NCBI GenBank assembly: GCA_964582365.1
Contig: CAZOQV010000004.1
Location: forward strand, 1-54,224
Source: WARW01 sp964582365
Lineage (GTDB): Bacteria; Patescibacteriota; Microgenomatia; UBA12405
DNA: 54,224 nt
Direction: 5' to 3'
The position numbers were made by a program, and so were the translations under genes. Positions 37,483 to 46,935 of the stretch are shown here, one piece after another (within the stretch, counting starts at the first letter, position 1; each line of letters begins with the position of its first letter). The notes beneath the pieces are model-generated. The model was not told where the DNA came from. It did not search any database and worked only from the letters and a program-made list of their open reading frames with translations.

Positions 37483-39126
37483 ATGTTTTCTGAAATCATT
37501 TTAAAAAATAAAAAAGTAATCGACAAATCTTTTTCTGAATCAGATTTTTTAGATCTTTTATTGAAAAACCGTCAACTAAAAAAATCAGATTTTGATGATT
37601 TTTTTAAACCTCATTTTCCTGATAATTCAGATTTTAATATTAACAATAAAGAATTAAAAAAAGCCATAGATAGGGTAAATATAGCTATAGAAAATAAAGA
37701 AAATATCTTAATTTATGGCGATTATGATGTCGACGGTCTTACTTCTACCGCCATTCTTTGGCAGGTTTTATATCAAAAAGGGGCTAAAATTTTACCTTTT
37801 ATTCCCGACCGGGAAACTGATGGTTATGGTATTAAATCAAAATCTTTTTTTGATTTTGAAATCAAAAAAAATATTCATTTTGATCTCTTAATTACTGTCG
37901 ATAATGGTATCGTTGCTAACACTGAACTAACTAAAATTGCCAAAAAAAATACTGACATTATTATTATTGATCATCATCTTCCTACTGAAAATTTACCCAA
38001 AGTTTCAGCCATAATTCATTCTACTAATTTTTCTGGTTCAGCTCTATCTTGGTTTTTTGCCAATCAATTTAATAAAAATGCCGACATTGGTCTGGCCGCC
38101 GCTGGCACTGTCGCCGATTGTCTTCCTTTGGTTGGTATTAATAGGAATATCGTCATTCATGGTCTAAAATCTTTACAAAAAAATCCCAACCCAGGAATAA
38201 AAAAATTAATTGAAGTTAGTGGAATTAAACAAGAATCTATTTCTGCTTATGATTTGGGTTTTGTTATTGGTCCTCGTTTTAATGCTGTTGGTCGACTTTC
38301 TAACCCAACCGAGGCTTTGAGGCTTTTATGTAGTCAAAATTCTCTTCAAGCCAGTAAATATGCCCAAAATTTGGATAAATTTAATAAAGATCGTCAAGAT
38401 CTTCAAAAAGATAATTTAAAAACCGCCGAAGAAACCATCAGTAGAGACGTTGCGTGCAACGTCTCTACTTTGTCGTCCAATAAATTAATTTTTATTTCCG
38501 ACAAAACTTTTCTTCCAGGCATAATTGGTTTAATTGCTGGTCGTTTAACCGAAAAATATTATTTACCCTCAATTATTATTAGTGTTGGAGATGAATATTC
38601 CAAAGGTTCTTGTCGATCTATTAAAGAGTTAAATATCATTGAATCTCTTCGTGAATTTAATAGTGATCTTGTTGAACTAGGTGGTCACGCTGGTGCTGCC
38701 GGTTTCACTGTCAAAACCGAAAATATCGAAAAATTTAAAACCAAAATTACTAAATTTATTAATAAAAAATTAAAATATCTCGATTTAAAGCCCTCAATAA
38801 TTGTTGAATCAGAAATGAAATTATCAGCAGTTAATATTAAAAACTGCCGATTAATAGGAAAATTTGAACCATTTGGTATGGACAATCCCAAGCCTTTATT
38901 TTTATTCAAAAATATTTCCATTACTCAAAAACGAGTTATCGGTTCTGCTGCTGATCATTTAAAATTAAAGTTTGATGATATTGACGCCATCGCTTTTAAA
39001 AAAGGGGACTTAGACAAAACCCTAAAAGTTGGAGATTCAGTCAATCTCATCGCTTCCCTCGATCTAAATATATGGAACGGCTCCACTTCCCCTCAACTTA
39101 TAGTTAAAGAAATCTTTCCTGTTTAA
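37483..39126 (+). CDS. recJ: single-stranded-DNA exonuclease RecJ
   Basis: 547 residues. 5'-3' exonuclease for recombination and mismatch repair. DYDVDG (80-85), the DHH motif IIDHHLP (D163), and the DHHA1 part with GRLTEKYYLPSIII and GGHAGAAGFTV are present; the C-terminal OB-fold is short. Residues 320-329 (SRDVACNVST) are encoded by a complete 28-base GTAGAGACG palindrome lying between the conserved EET and the FISDKTFLPGIIGLIAGRL region. This inserts about ten residues in a surface loop. Divergent from the CCA-enzyme gene. Confidence 0.95.
   Translation: MFSEIILKNKKVIDKSFSESDFLDLLLKNRQLKKSDFDDFFKPHFPDNSDFNINNKELKKAIDRVNIAIENKENILIYGDYDVDGLTSTAILWQVLYQKGAKILPFIPDRETDGYGIKSKSFFDFEIKKNIHFDLLITVDNGIVANTELTKIAKKNTDIIIIDHHLPTENLPKVSAIIHSTNFSGSALSWFFANQFNKNADIGLAAAGTVADCLPLVGINRNIVIHGLKSLQKNPNPGIKKLIEVSGIKQESISAYDLGFVIGPRFNAVGRLSNPTEALRLLCSQNSLQASKYAQNLDKFNKDRQDLQKDNLKTAEETISRDVACNVSTLSSNKLIFISDKTFLPGIIGLIAGRLTEKYYLPSIIISVGDEYSKGSCRSIKELNIIESLREFNSDLVELGGHAGAAGFTVKTENIEKFKTKITKFINKKLKYLDLKPSIIVESEMKLSAVNIKNCRLIGKFEPFGMDNPKPLFLFKNISITQKRVIGSAADHLKLKFDDIDAIAFKKGDLDKTLKVGDSVNLIASLDLNIWNGSTSPQLIVKEIFPV
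38441..38468. repeat. GTAGAGACG palindrome inside recJ
   Basis: 28 bases: GTAGAGACGTTGC, centre GT, GCAACGTCTCTAC. The arms pair without mismatch. It is almost the intergenic copy at 1550-1577 except for the centre. Codons are in the second phase (aGT AGA GAC ...). Confidence 0.9.
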
Positions 39127-39144
39127 AAAGGCCTTATTTTAAAG

Positions 39145-39150
39145 TAAAAT
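39145..39150 (+). promoter_or_regulatory. -10 of aspS, leaderless spacing
   Basis: TAAAAT, 8 bases before the ATG at 39159. Confidence 0.6.
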
Positions 39151-39158
39151 ACATTCAT

Positions 39159-40955
39159 ATGGAAAGAATACTCGCAACAGAATGTCTCCAAAAAATCGGG
39201 AAAAAAGTTTTGCTCCAAGGCTGGGTCAGTAATATTCGTGACCATGGTCAATTAATTTTTATTGATTTTCGTGATTGGAGCGGCACTATTCAAATTGTCG
39301 TTGATATCAAAAATAACGCTGAAATTCACAAATTAGCTTCTACTTTAGGTATGGAATGGGTCATTGAAATTGAAGGCCAAGTTGTTAATCGTGGTACAAA
39401 AGCCGTCAATGATAAAATATCCACAGGTTCCATTGAAATTACTTGTGAAAAATTAATTGTCTTAAACAAAAGTGAAGTTTCTCCTTTCCCTCTCGACACC
39501 GACGGAACAGAACTTGACGAATCTTTACGTTTAAAATATCGTTACCTCGATTTGCGTCGCCCTCGTTTGGCCAACATTTTAAAAAGTAAAAGTACTTATA
39601 TTTTAGCTGTTCGTAATTGGATGGATAAAAACGGTTTTACTGAAGTTATGACTCCTCTTTTGACTTCCACTTCCCCTGAAGGCGCCAGAGATTTTTTAGT
39701 TCCTTCTCGTGTTCACAAAGGTAAATTTTTTGTTCTTCCACAAGCCCCTCAACAATTCAAACAATTATTAATGGTTTCAGGTGTCGATAAATATTTCCAA
39801 ATCGCTCCTTGCTTACGTGATGAGGATCCTCGTGCCGATAGACATGCCGGTGCTTTTTATCAAATCGACATTGAAATGAGTTTTCCTACCACCGATAAAC
39901 TTTTTTCTGCCGCTGAGAATATGATAAAAGAAACTTATCAAAGCATTGCTCCTCAAAAAACTATCGCTAAATTTCCTTTCCCTCGAATTCCCTTTAAAGA
40001 AGCCATGAGCAAATACGGTAGTGATAAACCCGACACTCGTTTTGGTTTAGAGCTTCAAGATATTACCGAAGTGGTCAAAAGCAAAAGTGATTTTAATGTT
40101 TTTAATAATGCCGAAACAATTAAATGTGTCGTCGCTCCAAAATGTGCTGAATTTAGTAAAGCTCAAATTGATAAACTAGAAACACTTGCCAAAGAAAAAG
40201 GAGCCAAGGGTTTAGCCTACACCAAAGTTACCGACACTGGCCTTGACACCAACGTTGCTCGATTTTTTAATTCTGATTTACAACAATCAATTATCAAAGC
40301 TACCTCTGCTAAATCCGGTGATTTAATTTTATTTGTCGCCGACACCACTGCTGTTGTTAATAAAGTTTTAGGTCAAATTCGTCTTGCCTTAGGCGACATC
40401 TTAAATCTTCGTGATCCAAACATTTTATATTTCAATTGGATTACTGATTTTCCTTTTTATGAAATTAATGATGATGGTAAATTAGATTTTGGCCACAATC
40501 CTTTTTCCATGCCTCAAGGGGGAATAGAATCTTTAAAAAATAAGGATCCGTTAAATATTGAGTCATATCAATATGACCTTACTTTAAATGGTTTTGAACT
40601 CGCTTCTGGCTCAATTCGCAATCATGAACCAGAAACCCTTATCAAAGCTTTTGAAGTTATTGGCTATGGACGAGACGAAGTTATTAAAAAATTTGGTGGC
40701 ATGTATAACGCTTTTCACTACGGTGCTCCTCCCCACGGTGGTTGGGCTATCGGTCTTGATCGTCTTTTAATGTTGTTTTTAGATGAACCAAATATTCGTG
40801 ATGTTTATGCTTTTCCTCTAAATTCAAATGGAGTTGATCTTCTAATGAACGCTCCTGGTGAAGTTGATCAAAAACAACTCGATGATGTCGGTCTAATATT
40901 ACAACCAGAAATCAAAGCAGCTCTAAAAGATGAAAAAATCGATTCTAAAGCGTAA
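39159..40955 (+). CDS. aspS: aspartyl-tRNA synthetase
   Basis: 598 residues, the bacterial type with the inserted GAD domain. Anticodon-binding OB-fold at the N-terminus (VLLQGWVSNIRDHGQLIFIDFRD in parts), class II motif 2 in PCLRDEDPRADRH (about residues 218-230), and motif 3 in GWAIGLDRLLMLF near the C-terminus. Whether it also charges tRNA-Asn cannot be told from sequence alone. Its last 26 bases overlap the next gene. Confidence 0.97.
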   Translation: MERILATECLQKIGKKVLLQGWVSNIRDHGQLIFIDFRDWSGTIQIVVDIKNNAEIHKLASTLGMEWVIEIEGQVVNRGTKAVNDKISTGSIEITCEKLIVLNKSEVSPFPLDTDGTELDESLRLKYRYLDLRRPRLANILKSKSTYILAVRNWMDKNGFTEVMTPLLTSTSPEGARDFLVPSRVHKGKFFVLPQAPQQFKQLLMVSGVDKYFQIAPCLRDEDPRADRHAGAFYQIDIEMSFPTTDKLFSAAENMIKETYQSIAPQKTIAKFPFPRIPFKEAMSKYGSDKPDTRFGLELQDITEVVKSKSDFNVFNNAETIKCVVAPKCAEFSKAQIDKLETLAKEKGAKGLAYTKVTDTGLDTNVARFFNSDLQQSIIKATSAKSGDLILFVADTTAVVNKVLGQIRLALGDILNLRDPNILYFNWITDFPFYEINDDGKLDFGHNPFSMPQGGIESLKNKDPLNIESYQYDLTLNGFELASGSIRNHEPETLIKAFEVIGYGRDEVIKKFGGMYNAFHYGAPPHGGWAIGLDRLLMLFLDEPNIRDVYAFPLNSNGVDLLMNAPGEVDQKQLDDVGLILQPEIKAALKDEKIDSKA

Positions 40956-41862
40956 GTCATTTGAAATTATTATTATTTTTTTAATTGCTTTTTTAAATTT
41001 GTTTTGGCTGCCAACTTTTAGTTTTTGGAATATTTATCCTAAAAATTCGTTTTTTTTCACTAATAGTGATTTAATTCAATATCAACATCCGAACAAAATT
41101 TATTCCAAACTTGCCCGAGAACCTCAATTAAATTCAAATTATTACATTTTAATTGATGTTGCAACCAATACTATTGTTCTATCTAAAAATAAAGACGTAA
41201 AAATTTATCCAGCCTCTATTACTAAACTAGTCACCGCTCTTACCGCTTTAAATATCTATTCTCTCGATGAAGAACTCACTATTAAACAGGAATATACAGA
41301 AGGCAAAGTTATGGGTCTAAAATTGGGAGAAAAAATTACAGTCAGATCTTTAGTTGATGCTCTTTTGGTCTATTCTGCTAACGATTCTGCTTTTACTTTG
41401 TCTCATTATCATCAAAATGGTGAAGTTGGCTTTATCAATGAAATGAATTTATTAGTTCAAAAATATGGTTTAAAAAATACCCATTTCACTAATTATGACG
41501 GGCTCCAAAATGAAAATCATTATTCCACGGCTTATGATCTATCTCAAATTGCTCGCCTGGCCATCAAAAATTCTGTCATTACTCAAACTGTTAAACAAAA
41601 GAATCTCGTTGTTGAATCTGTTGATAAAACCATTAAACATAAACTTACTTCTACTAATGAATTTCTTGATGTTATTCCTGAAATTGAAGGTCTTAAGACT
41701 GGATATACAGAAGAAGCTGGAGGTTGTTTTGTTGGTTTAATAAATTTAAACGGAAATTATTTAATTAGTGTTGTAACCCAAAGTGAAGATCGTTTTGGTG
41801 ACACTAAAATCCTAATCAATTGGGCTAAGAACAATGTTTTCTGGCAAAATTATCACCCTTAA
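40930..41862 (+). CDS. D-alanyl-D-alanine carboxypeptidase (family S11)
   Basis: 310 residues. Trims peptidoglycan stem peptides outside the membrane. N-terminal signal anchor (about 9-32); the serine DD-peptidase triad is present: SITK (S96, K99), SAN (149-151) and KTG (256-258). It lacks the second C-terminal domain of DacA. The start overlaps aspS by 26 bases; it is the first ATG upstream of the signal anchor, and the reading frame has no good later start. Confidence 0.93.
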   Translation: MKKSILKRKSFEIIIIFLIAFLNLFWLPTFSFWNIYPKNSFFFTNSDLIQYQHPNKIYSKLAREPQLNSNYYILIDVATNTIVLSKNKDVKIYPASITKLVTALTALNIYSLDEELTIKQEYTEGKVMGLKLGEKITVRSLVDALLVYSANDSAFTLSHYHQNGEVGFINEMNLLVQKYGLKNTHFTNYDGLQNENHYSTAYDLSQIARLAIKNSVITQTVKQKNLVVESVDKTIKHKLTSTNEFLDVIPEIEGLKTGYTEEAGGCFVGLINLNGNYLISVVTQSEDRFGDTKILINWAKNNVFWQNYHP

Positions 41863-42900
41863 TTAATCTGAAATATAATTACTAGTCACTGCCGACACAT
41901 ACGCTACAAAATTATTATCACCTTTAAAAACATAGATTGGTTGTAGATATTGAGTCAAAACAACTGGTTCGTAATAAGCCAATTGGATATCCCTAATAAC
42001 AGCCTTTTCACTACTAATATCAGATGCTGGCCAATAATTTCCTGCTTCTAAATCAGCCATTGCTTCGGTTGAACTTTTAATCGGATAAGTTGAAAATGAC
42101 TCTCTGCTAATATTGGCATATTTAAAATTTGCTTCAATAACTTTTTTATCACTTTCCGTTGACCCTGATACTAAAATCGAAACTGATGCTTCACCACTTT
42201 GAGGTGATACGATTCTCCACTTATCATCTAAAAGTTGTCTATAAAAATCTACTTTTATAGCATTTGCCTCTGATTGGGCCGAAACTGCTGTTAAAGTTCC
42301 CTCGGCAATTTTCCAATAACTTGCTTCTTTTTTTCCTTTTTTTAAATCATCAGTGTATTTCTTTCCTAATTCTAAAAACGATTCTGCTGTTTTTATCGCT
42401 ATATCTTTTGTTGGCATATTTTCTGCATTTAAGACAGAGGGGTCGTTTGCGTAAGAATATTTTAAATTAAAATCACCTTTTAAAACATTCATAGTTAATG
42501 TTTTATTTTTATTGTTTTTAAATTCATAAACATTTTTACTTATTTCAGCTGGCTCATCTTTAAATCCAAATTCTTTAGCCACACTTTTCGCTTCTTCCAA
42601 TGCTAAAATTTCTACTGTTGACCTGTAAATGATATAAACTTTTTCTTGATCATTAAAAACTGGCGTCAAGTCGTTAATAAATTCAAAAGAAAATTTTTTG
42701 GTTGTAAATTCTTTAGTTGGAAAAACATTTTTTGGCAATATTCCATATTTTACTGTCGGTGCTAAATAAGGTGGATTAGCTGCTTTATAAATTTTAATTG
42801 CAGCCACTCCGATTGACCATAATAAAACCAGCGCTACAAGACTAGATCCGCCATATTTAATTAAATTTCGAGTCATATAAGCAGTTTGGGTTAAAGACAT
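41863..42900 (-). CDS. hypothetical membrane-anchored protein
   Basis: 345 residues. One membrane helix near the N-terminus (about 18-37) and a long extracytoplasmic part without Cys. The middle looks like repeated alpha/beta units (VEILALEEAKSVAKEFGF, DFNLKYSYANDPSVL), recalling PepSY- or BOF-like folds, but no motif decides. The start is supported by a TAAAAT box 5 bases upstream. Convergent with the carboxypeptidase gene, with no spacer between the stops. Confidence 0.65.
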   Translation of the reverse strand: MSLTQTAYMTRNLIKYGGSSLVALVLLWSIGVAAIKIYKAANPPYLAPTVKYGILPKNVFPTKEFTTKKFSFEFINDLTPVFNDQEKVYIIYRSTVEILALEEAKSVAKEFGFKDEPAEISKNVYEFKNNKNKTLTMNVLKGDFNLKYSYANDPSVLNAENMPTKDIAIKTAESFLELGKKYTDDLKKGKKEASYWKIAEGTLTAVSAQSEANAIKVDFYRQLLDDKWRIVSPQSGEASVSILVSGSTESDKKVIEANFKYANISRESFSTYPIKSSTEAMADLEAGNYWPASDISSEKAVIRDIQLAYYEPVVLTQYLQPIYVFKGDNNFVAYVSAVTSNYISD

Positions 42901-42905
42901 AAATT

Positions 42906-42911
42906 ATTTTA
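42906..42911 (-). promoter_or_regulatory. -10 of the 345-aa protein gene, leaderless spacing
   Basis: TAAAAT on the minus strand, 5 bases before the start at 42900. It faces the gltX promoter. Confidence 0.6.
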
Positions 42912-42921
42912 CACTAAATGA

Positions 42922-42927
42922 TAAAAT
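42922..42927 (+). promoter_or_regulatory. extended -10 of gltX, leaderless spacing
   Basis: TGA-TAAAAT, 7 bases before the ATG at 42935. Confidence 0.65.
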
Positions 42928-42934
42928 AATAACT

Positions 42935-44364
42935 ATGATTGACAAGAAAACCGTCAGAACCCGCATTGCTCCCAGCCCAACAGGGGAACTTCATATTGGC
43001 ACTCTAAGAACTATCCTTTATGACTATGCTTTAGCTAAAAAATTTAATGGCCAATTTATTTTTCGTCTCGAAGACACTGATCAAAAACGCTATGTCGAAG
43101 GTTCTGAAAAAAGATTAATGGAAACAGTCAAAGAATATGGTTTAAATTGGGACGAAGGTCCAGATATTAACGGTCCTTGCGGTCCTTATATTCAAACAGA
43201 ACGTCTTGAAATTTATCAAAAGTACATTAAAGAGCTTTTAGATAAAGGTTTTGCCTATTATTGTTTTTGCACCGAAGACAGACTGATTAAAATGCGCGAA
43301 ATTCAAAAAAACACAAAACAAATTCCTCGCTACGATCAACATTGTCTTCATTTATCCAAAGAAGAAATTCAAGAAAATCTTAACAATAAAGTTCCATACA
43401 CAATTCGTATGGTTATTCCTAAAAACGAAACTATTATTTTTGAAGACATTATTCGAGGCAAAATTAAATTTAACACTAACGAAATTGACGATCAGGTTTT
43501 AATTAAATCAAATGGAATTCCAACTTATCATTTTGCAGTTGTTGTCGATGATCATTTAATGGATATTACTCACATTTTTCGAGGTGAAGAATGGATAACT
43601 TCAACTCCAAAACAAATATTACTTTATCGTTATTTTGGTTGGGAAGCACCACAATTTGCCCATCTTACGGTTTTATTAAATGCTGATGGTCATGGCAAAA
43701 TGAGCAAAAGATCTGGTTCAACTCATGCCAAGGCCTTTTTAGACGAGGGCTATCTTCCTGAAGCTATGTTGAATTTTTTAATGCTTCTCGGTTGGAATCC
43801 AGGCGACAATCAGGAATTTTTTACCTTAGACCAATTTGTTGAATCTTTTAGCCTAGATCATCTTCATAAAAAGTCACCAATTTTCGATCGCAAAAAATTA
43901 GATTATTTTAATGGTTATTATCTTCGTCAAAAAACAGACCAAGAATTATTTGTTTTGTTTAAAAAATTTTTACCTCAAGCTTCCGATGATCAAATAAAAA
44001 TTTTAGTTCCGGTTTTAAAAGAAAGAATTGTCAAACTCTCCGACCTTACGATTCAAACAAAATTTCTTTTTGAAAATGTTGAATATGACAAAGAATTATT
44101 ACTCAAAAAGGGGACTGATTCTAAATTAGCCATCGATATTTTAAATAAAATAAAAAAAACAATATCTGCTTTAAAAACTTTTGACTTTATAGCTTTACAA
44201 ACTGATTTGATGGATTTAATTAAAACTAATAATTGGAATGTTGGAGAATTTTTTATGGTTTTTCGGGTTGCCATTTGTGGCACTGTTTTCACTCCACCAG
44301 TGGTTGAATGCTTGCCAGCTCTTGGTCAAGAAAAAACACTTGAAAAACTAGATCTCGCCATTTC
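42935..44364 (+). CDS. gltX: glutamyl-tRNA synthetase, 3' end in assembly gap
   Basis: At least 476 residues before the gap. Class I synthetase: APSPTGELHIGTLRT (HIGH-like, about residues 9-23), RLEDTDQKRYVEGSEKRL, and KMSKRSG (about 251-257). The visible part ends in QEKTLEKLDLAI, close to where the family normally ends, so only a few residues should be missing. The apparent continuation to 44680 through the Ns is an artefact of gap length and joins two different genes. Confidence 0.96.
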
Positions 44365-44464
44365 NNNNNNNNNNNNNNNNNNNNNNNNNNNNNNNNNNNN
44401 NNNNNNNNNNNNNNNNNNNNNNNNNNNNNNNNNNNNNNNNNNNNNNNNNNNNNNNNNNNNNNNN
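44365..44464. other. assembly gap (100 N)
   Basis: Exactly 100 Ns, the usual placeholder for a gap of unknown size. It hides the end of gltX and the beginning of the next gene. Confidence 0.99.
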
Positions 44465-44680
44465 GAACCGATTCCTACTGCTGTCATCGAACCGCTTGAT
44501 ACCACCACAATAGCAGAAGAAATTCCAACCCCAACAATTACTCAAATTCCGGCTCAAGAATTAATTTTAGGTGAAACTACCACTAGTAAAAAAAATCCTC
44601 TACCTTTAATATTTATTTGTATTGGTGGTTTATTTTTATTAACTCCACTAATAATTTCTAAAATTAAGCATGAAAATTAA
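44465..44680 (+). CDS. C-terminal fragment of a membrane-anchored Thr/Pro-rich protein
   Basis: 71 residues remain. A Pro/Thr/Glu/Ile-rich linker of about 40 residues is followed by Lys-Lys-Asn-Pro and one hydrophobic helix (LPLIFICIGGLFLLTPLII) and a short basic tail. This is the layout of a surface protein held by a C-terminal anchor. The frame is set by the downstream stop, and it overlaps the VanZ-like gene by 11 bases. The main domain lies in the gap. Confidence 0.6.
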   Translation, partial: EPIPTAVIEPLDTTTIAEEIPTPTITQIPAQELILGETTTSKKNPLPLIFICIGGLFLLTPLIISKIKHEN

Positions 44681-45047
44681 AAAAATAATAAAATTTCTCC
44701 CGTCTTTTATTTGGATGGCAGTAATTTTTTATTTTTCTTCCCGTTCCACCATTGGCATTGGTACTAACCAAACAGATCGTTTTTTAATTTTAAAATCTTT
44801 TCATCTAATTGAATATGCTTTTCTTGCTTTTTTACTTTCCATTGCTATTCTTAAAAAGAAGTGGGTAATTATTATTGCCTACTTATATGCCATTTCTGAT
44901 GAATTTCATCAATCTTTTATCCCTGGACGTAGCGGTCGTTTTCGTGACACTTTAATCGATTTAGCTGGAATTTTTATTGGAATTTTTATTTTTCAAAAAG
45001 TAACTTCTTTCATAAGTTTCAAAAAGTTAAAAAATAATTTATACTGA
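44670..45047 (+). CDS. VanZ-like family protein
   Basis: 125 residues with four hydrophobic segments. The family signature is visible: HLIEYAFLAFLL in the middle and SDEFHQSFIPGRSGRFRDTLIDLAG near the C-terminus (SDEFHQSFIPGR, then D). VanZ relatives are linked to glycopeptide tolerance in some bacteria, but most are uncharacterised membrane proteins. It follows the anchored surface protein gene with overlap. Confidence 0.88.
   Translation: MKIKKIIKFLPSFIWMAVIFYFSSRSTIGIGTNQTDRFLILKSFHLIEYAFLAFLLSIAILKKKWVIIIAYLYAISDEFHQSFIPGRSGRFRDTLIDLAGIFIGIFIFQKVTSFISFKKLKNNLY
45040..45045 (+). promoter_or_regulatory. -10 of the CAP-domain gene, leaderless spacing
   Basis: TATACT, 6 bases before the GTG at 45052; it overlaps the stop codon region of the VanZ-like gene. 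Confidence 0.6.
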
Positions 45048-45051
45048 TATT

Positions 45052-45966
45052 GTGTTAAAGAAAATTTGGACTCATTATTTTTTCCCTCAAGAAAGAAACA
45101 ACCATCGGGCAAGCATTTTAAAACCTAATTTTTTATTTTTCTTTTTAGCTTTATATCTTCTAAATCAATCCGTCATTAAAACTTTAGTTATGGTCAAACC
45201 AGGTATCCTTGGTTATTCATCTGAAATTACTTATCAAAAAGTTCTTGAACAAACTAATAATGAAAGAAAAAAGGCTGGCTTAGGTGAACTTGAATATAAT
45301 TCAACTCTTTCTCTTTCTGCTCAAAAAAAAGCCGAGGATATGTTTAAAAATGATTATTGGGCACATACTTCACCACAGGGAAAAACTCCATGGACTTTTT
45401 TTAGTTCTGCCGGTTATAAATATTCTATTGCTGGTGAAAATTTAGCTAAAGATTTTTACAACACCGACTCTCTGATAAAAGCTTGGATGAATTCTCCAAC
45501 TCATAAAGATAATATTATTAACTCTAAATATGAAGAAATCGGTATTGCTGTTGTAAACGGCACACTGGGAGGCATAAAAACCACTTTGGTTGTTCAACAT
45601 TTTGGCACTCCTCTGGTTGCTGTTCAACCAGCTCCAAAAAATACCTCCAAACAGTTAGGTGCTGCAATTGAACCAGAAATTATCAATGAACCAGTATCAG
45701 AAGCCGTCCCGCAAACCGTACCACAAATTATTCCACCAACCGATGCTGTAATTCAAAATAGTAATAAGCTAATAAGTCCTTTAGCTCTTAGCAAAATTTT
45801 TAGTTCTATAATTTTTATTGTTTTAGTTACAGTTCTTTTTATCGACGGCTTTATAACTATAAAAAAGAATACCCGTCGTTTGACTGGCTCTACTGCTGGC
45901 CATATTGGATTTTTAATTTTTATCTTTTTGTTAATACTTTATAACCAACAAGGGAGTATTTTTTAA
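45052..45966 (+). CDS. CAP (SCP-like) domain membrane protein
   Basis: 304 residues, GTG start. A hydrophobic segment near residue 25-45 precedes the CAP domain (about 60-180): NNERKKAGLGELEYNSTLSLSA, ... DYWAHTSPQG, AGENLAKDF, WMNSPTHKDNIINSKYEEIGIAV, with the conserved His/Glu cavity residues. A Pro/Val/Gln linker leads to two C-terminal membrane helices. Bacterial CAP proteins are secreted or surface proteins of mostly unknown activity. TAATG overlap with the next gene. Confidence 0.9.
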   Translation: MLKKIWTHYFFPQERNNHRASILKPNFLFFFLALYLLNQSVIKTLVMVKPGILGYSSEITYQKVLEQTNNERKKAGLGELEYNSTLSLSAQKKAEDMFKNDYWAHTSPQGKTPWTFFSSAGYKYSIAGENLAKDFYNTDSLIKAWMNSPTHKDNIINSKYEEIGIAVVNGTLGGIKTTLVVQHFGTPLVAVQPAPKNTSKQLGAAIEPEIINEPVSEAVPQTVPQIIPPTDAVIQNSNKLISPLALSKIFSSIIFIVLVTVLFIDGFITIKKNTRRLTGSTAGHIGFLIFIFLLILYNQQGSIF

Positions 45967-46223
45967 TGATATTTAAAGAAATCGAAAAAAAACCGTCAGA
46001 ATATATAATTTTATTAGTCGTGCTAATAGTTGGCTTTTTGTCATATTTTCTAATTGATAACAGTCAGGTCAGAAGATGGATTGTCTACTGTGTTGGTATC
46101 CTTTATTTTTGCTGGAGTCTTTACCATCACTACAAAAGAGGCGATCTGGAATTATCAATCATTATTGAATATCTACTGATTATTTTAATTGGAATTATTT
46201 TTATTTCTGGAACTTTATTTTAA
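45966..46223 (+). CDS. small membrane protein (85 aa)
   Basis: 85 residues with three hydrophobic segments (about 14-30, 36-52, 63-84). No family is recognised. It overlaps the CAP gene stop by one base, so it is co-translated with it, and may be a partner of the CAP protein. Confidence 0.65.
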   Translation: MIFKEIEKKPSEYIILLVVLIVGFLSYFLIDNSQVRRWIVYCVGILYFCWSLYHHYKRGDLELSIIIEYLLIILIGIIFISGTLF

Positions 46224-46242
46224 TATTTTTTCTTTCGACGAT

Positions 46243-46935
46243 CTAAGACCTACAATCTATCATCTGTTCTTGTTGCCATTTTTTTATTTTTTTCGGATCA
46301 CCACTTATTAGTTCTAGTGGAACTTTATGCCCCATAAATTCTTGAGGTCGAGTGTATTGAGGATATTCAATTGTTCTGACTTTTTTACCATCAATTTCAG
46401 TTTCAGACCAGCTTTCAACTTTATTTGATTCATCTTTTCCCAATACTCCAGGAACAAGTCTGGCCACTGCGTCGGTTATTACCATAGCTGGTAATTCACC
46501 ACCGGTCAACACATAGTCACCTATCGATATTTCCTCATCTACCATAAAATCAGATATTCTTTGGTCAAATCCCTCATAATGTCCGGCAATTAAAATTATA
46601 TTATCTAATTTTGCCAATTTTTCGGCTTTTTCTTGATCAAATCTTTTTCCCCTCGCCGACATTAAAATAACTCTACTTTTATTTTTGTCATTAGAAATTA
46701 GAAATTTGGATTTAATTTCTCTAAGTGCCTCATACACTGGTTCCGGTCTAATCAACATTCCCACATCACCTCCAAATGGTTTGTCATCTACTGATCCATA
46801 ACTATCAACCGCCCAGTCTCTTAAATTGTGAATTTTCAAATCAATTATTCCTTTTTTAATCGCCCGATTAATAATGCTTTCGGCAAAAGGGGATTCAAAC
46901 ATTTTAGGGAATAATGTAATGATGTCAATTTTCAT
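46243..46935 (-). CDS. trmD: tRNA (guanine37-N1)-methyltransferase TrmD
   Basis: 230 residues. It makes m1G37 in tRNAs with G36, including tRNA-Pro(GGG) seen in this window. The trefoil-knot motifs are clear: KPFGGDVGMLIRPEP (about 52-66), LIAGHYEGFDQRI, and SIGDYVLTGGELPAMV. Residues about 76-83 (within KFLISNDKN) come from a heptanucleotide repeat in the loop before SRVILMSARG. It overlaps the preceding gene by 4 bases and lacks the rimM and rplS neighbours usual elsewhere. Confidence 0.96.
   Translation of the reverse strand: MKIDIITLFPKMFESPFAESIINRAIKKGIIDLKIHNLRDWAVDSYGSVDDKPFGGDVGMLIRPEPVYEALREIKSKFLISNDKNKSRVILMSARGKRFDQEKAEKLAKLDNIILIAGHYEGFDQRISDFMVDEEISIGDYVLTGGELPAMVITDAVARLVPGVLGKDESNKVESWSETEIDGKKVRTIEYPQYTRPQEFMGHKVPLELISGDPKKIKKWQQEQMIDCRS
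46687..46711. repeat. heptanucleotide repeat inside trmD
   Basis: On the plus strand TTAGAAA, TTAGAAA, TTTGGAT (46691-46711). GTCATTAGAAATTAGAAATT (46687-46706) is identical to 37042-37061 and has the same orientation and reading frame relative to its gene, giving FLISND in both proteins. Confidence 0.8.
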
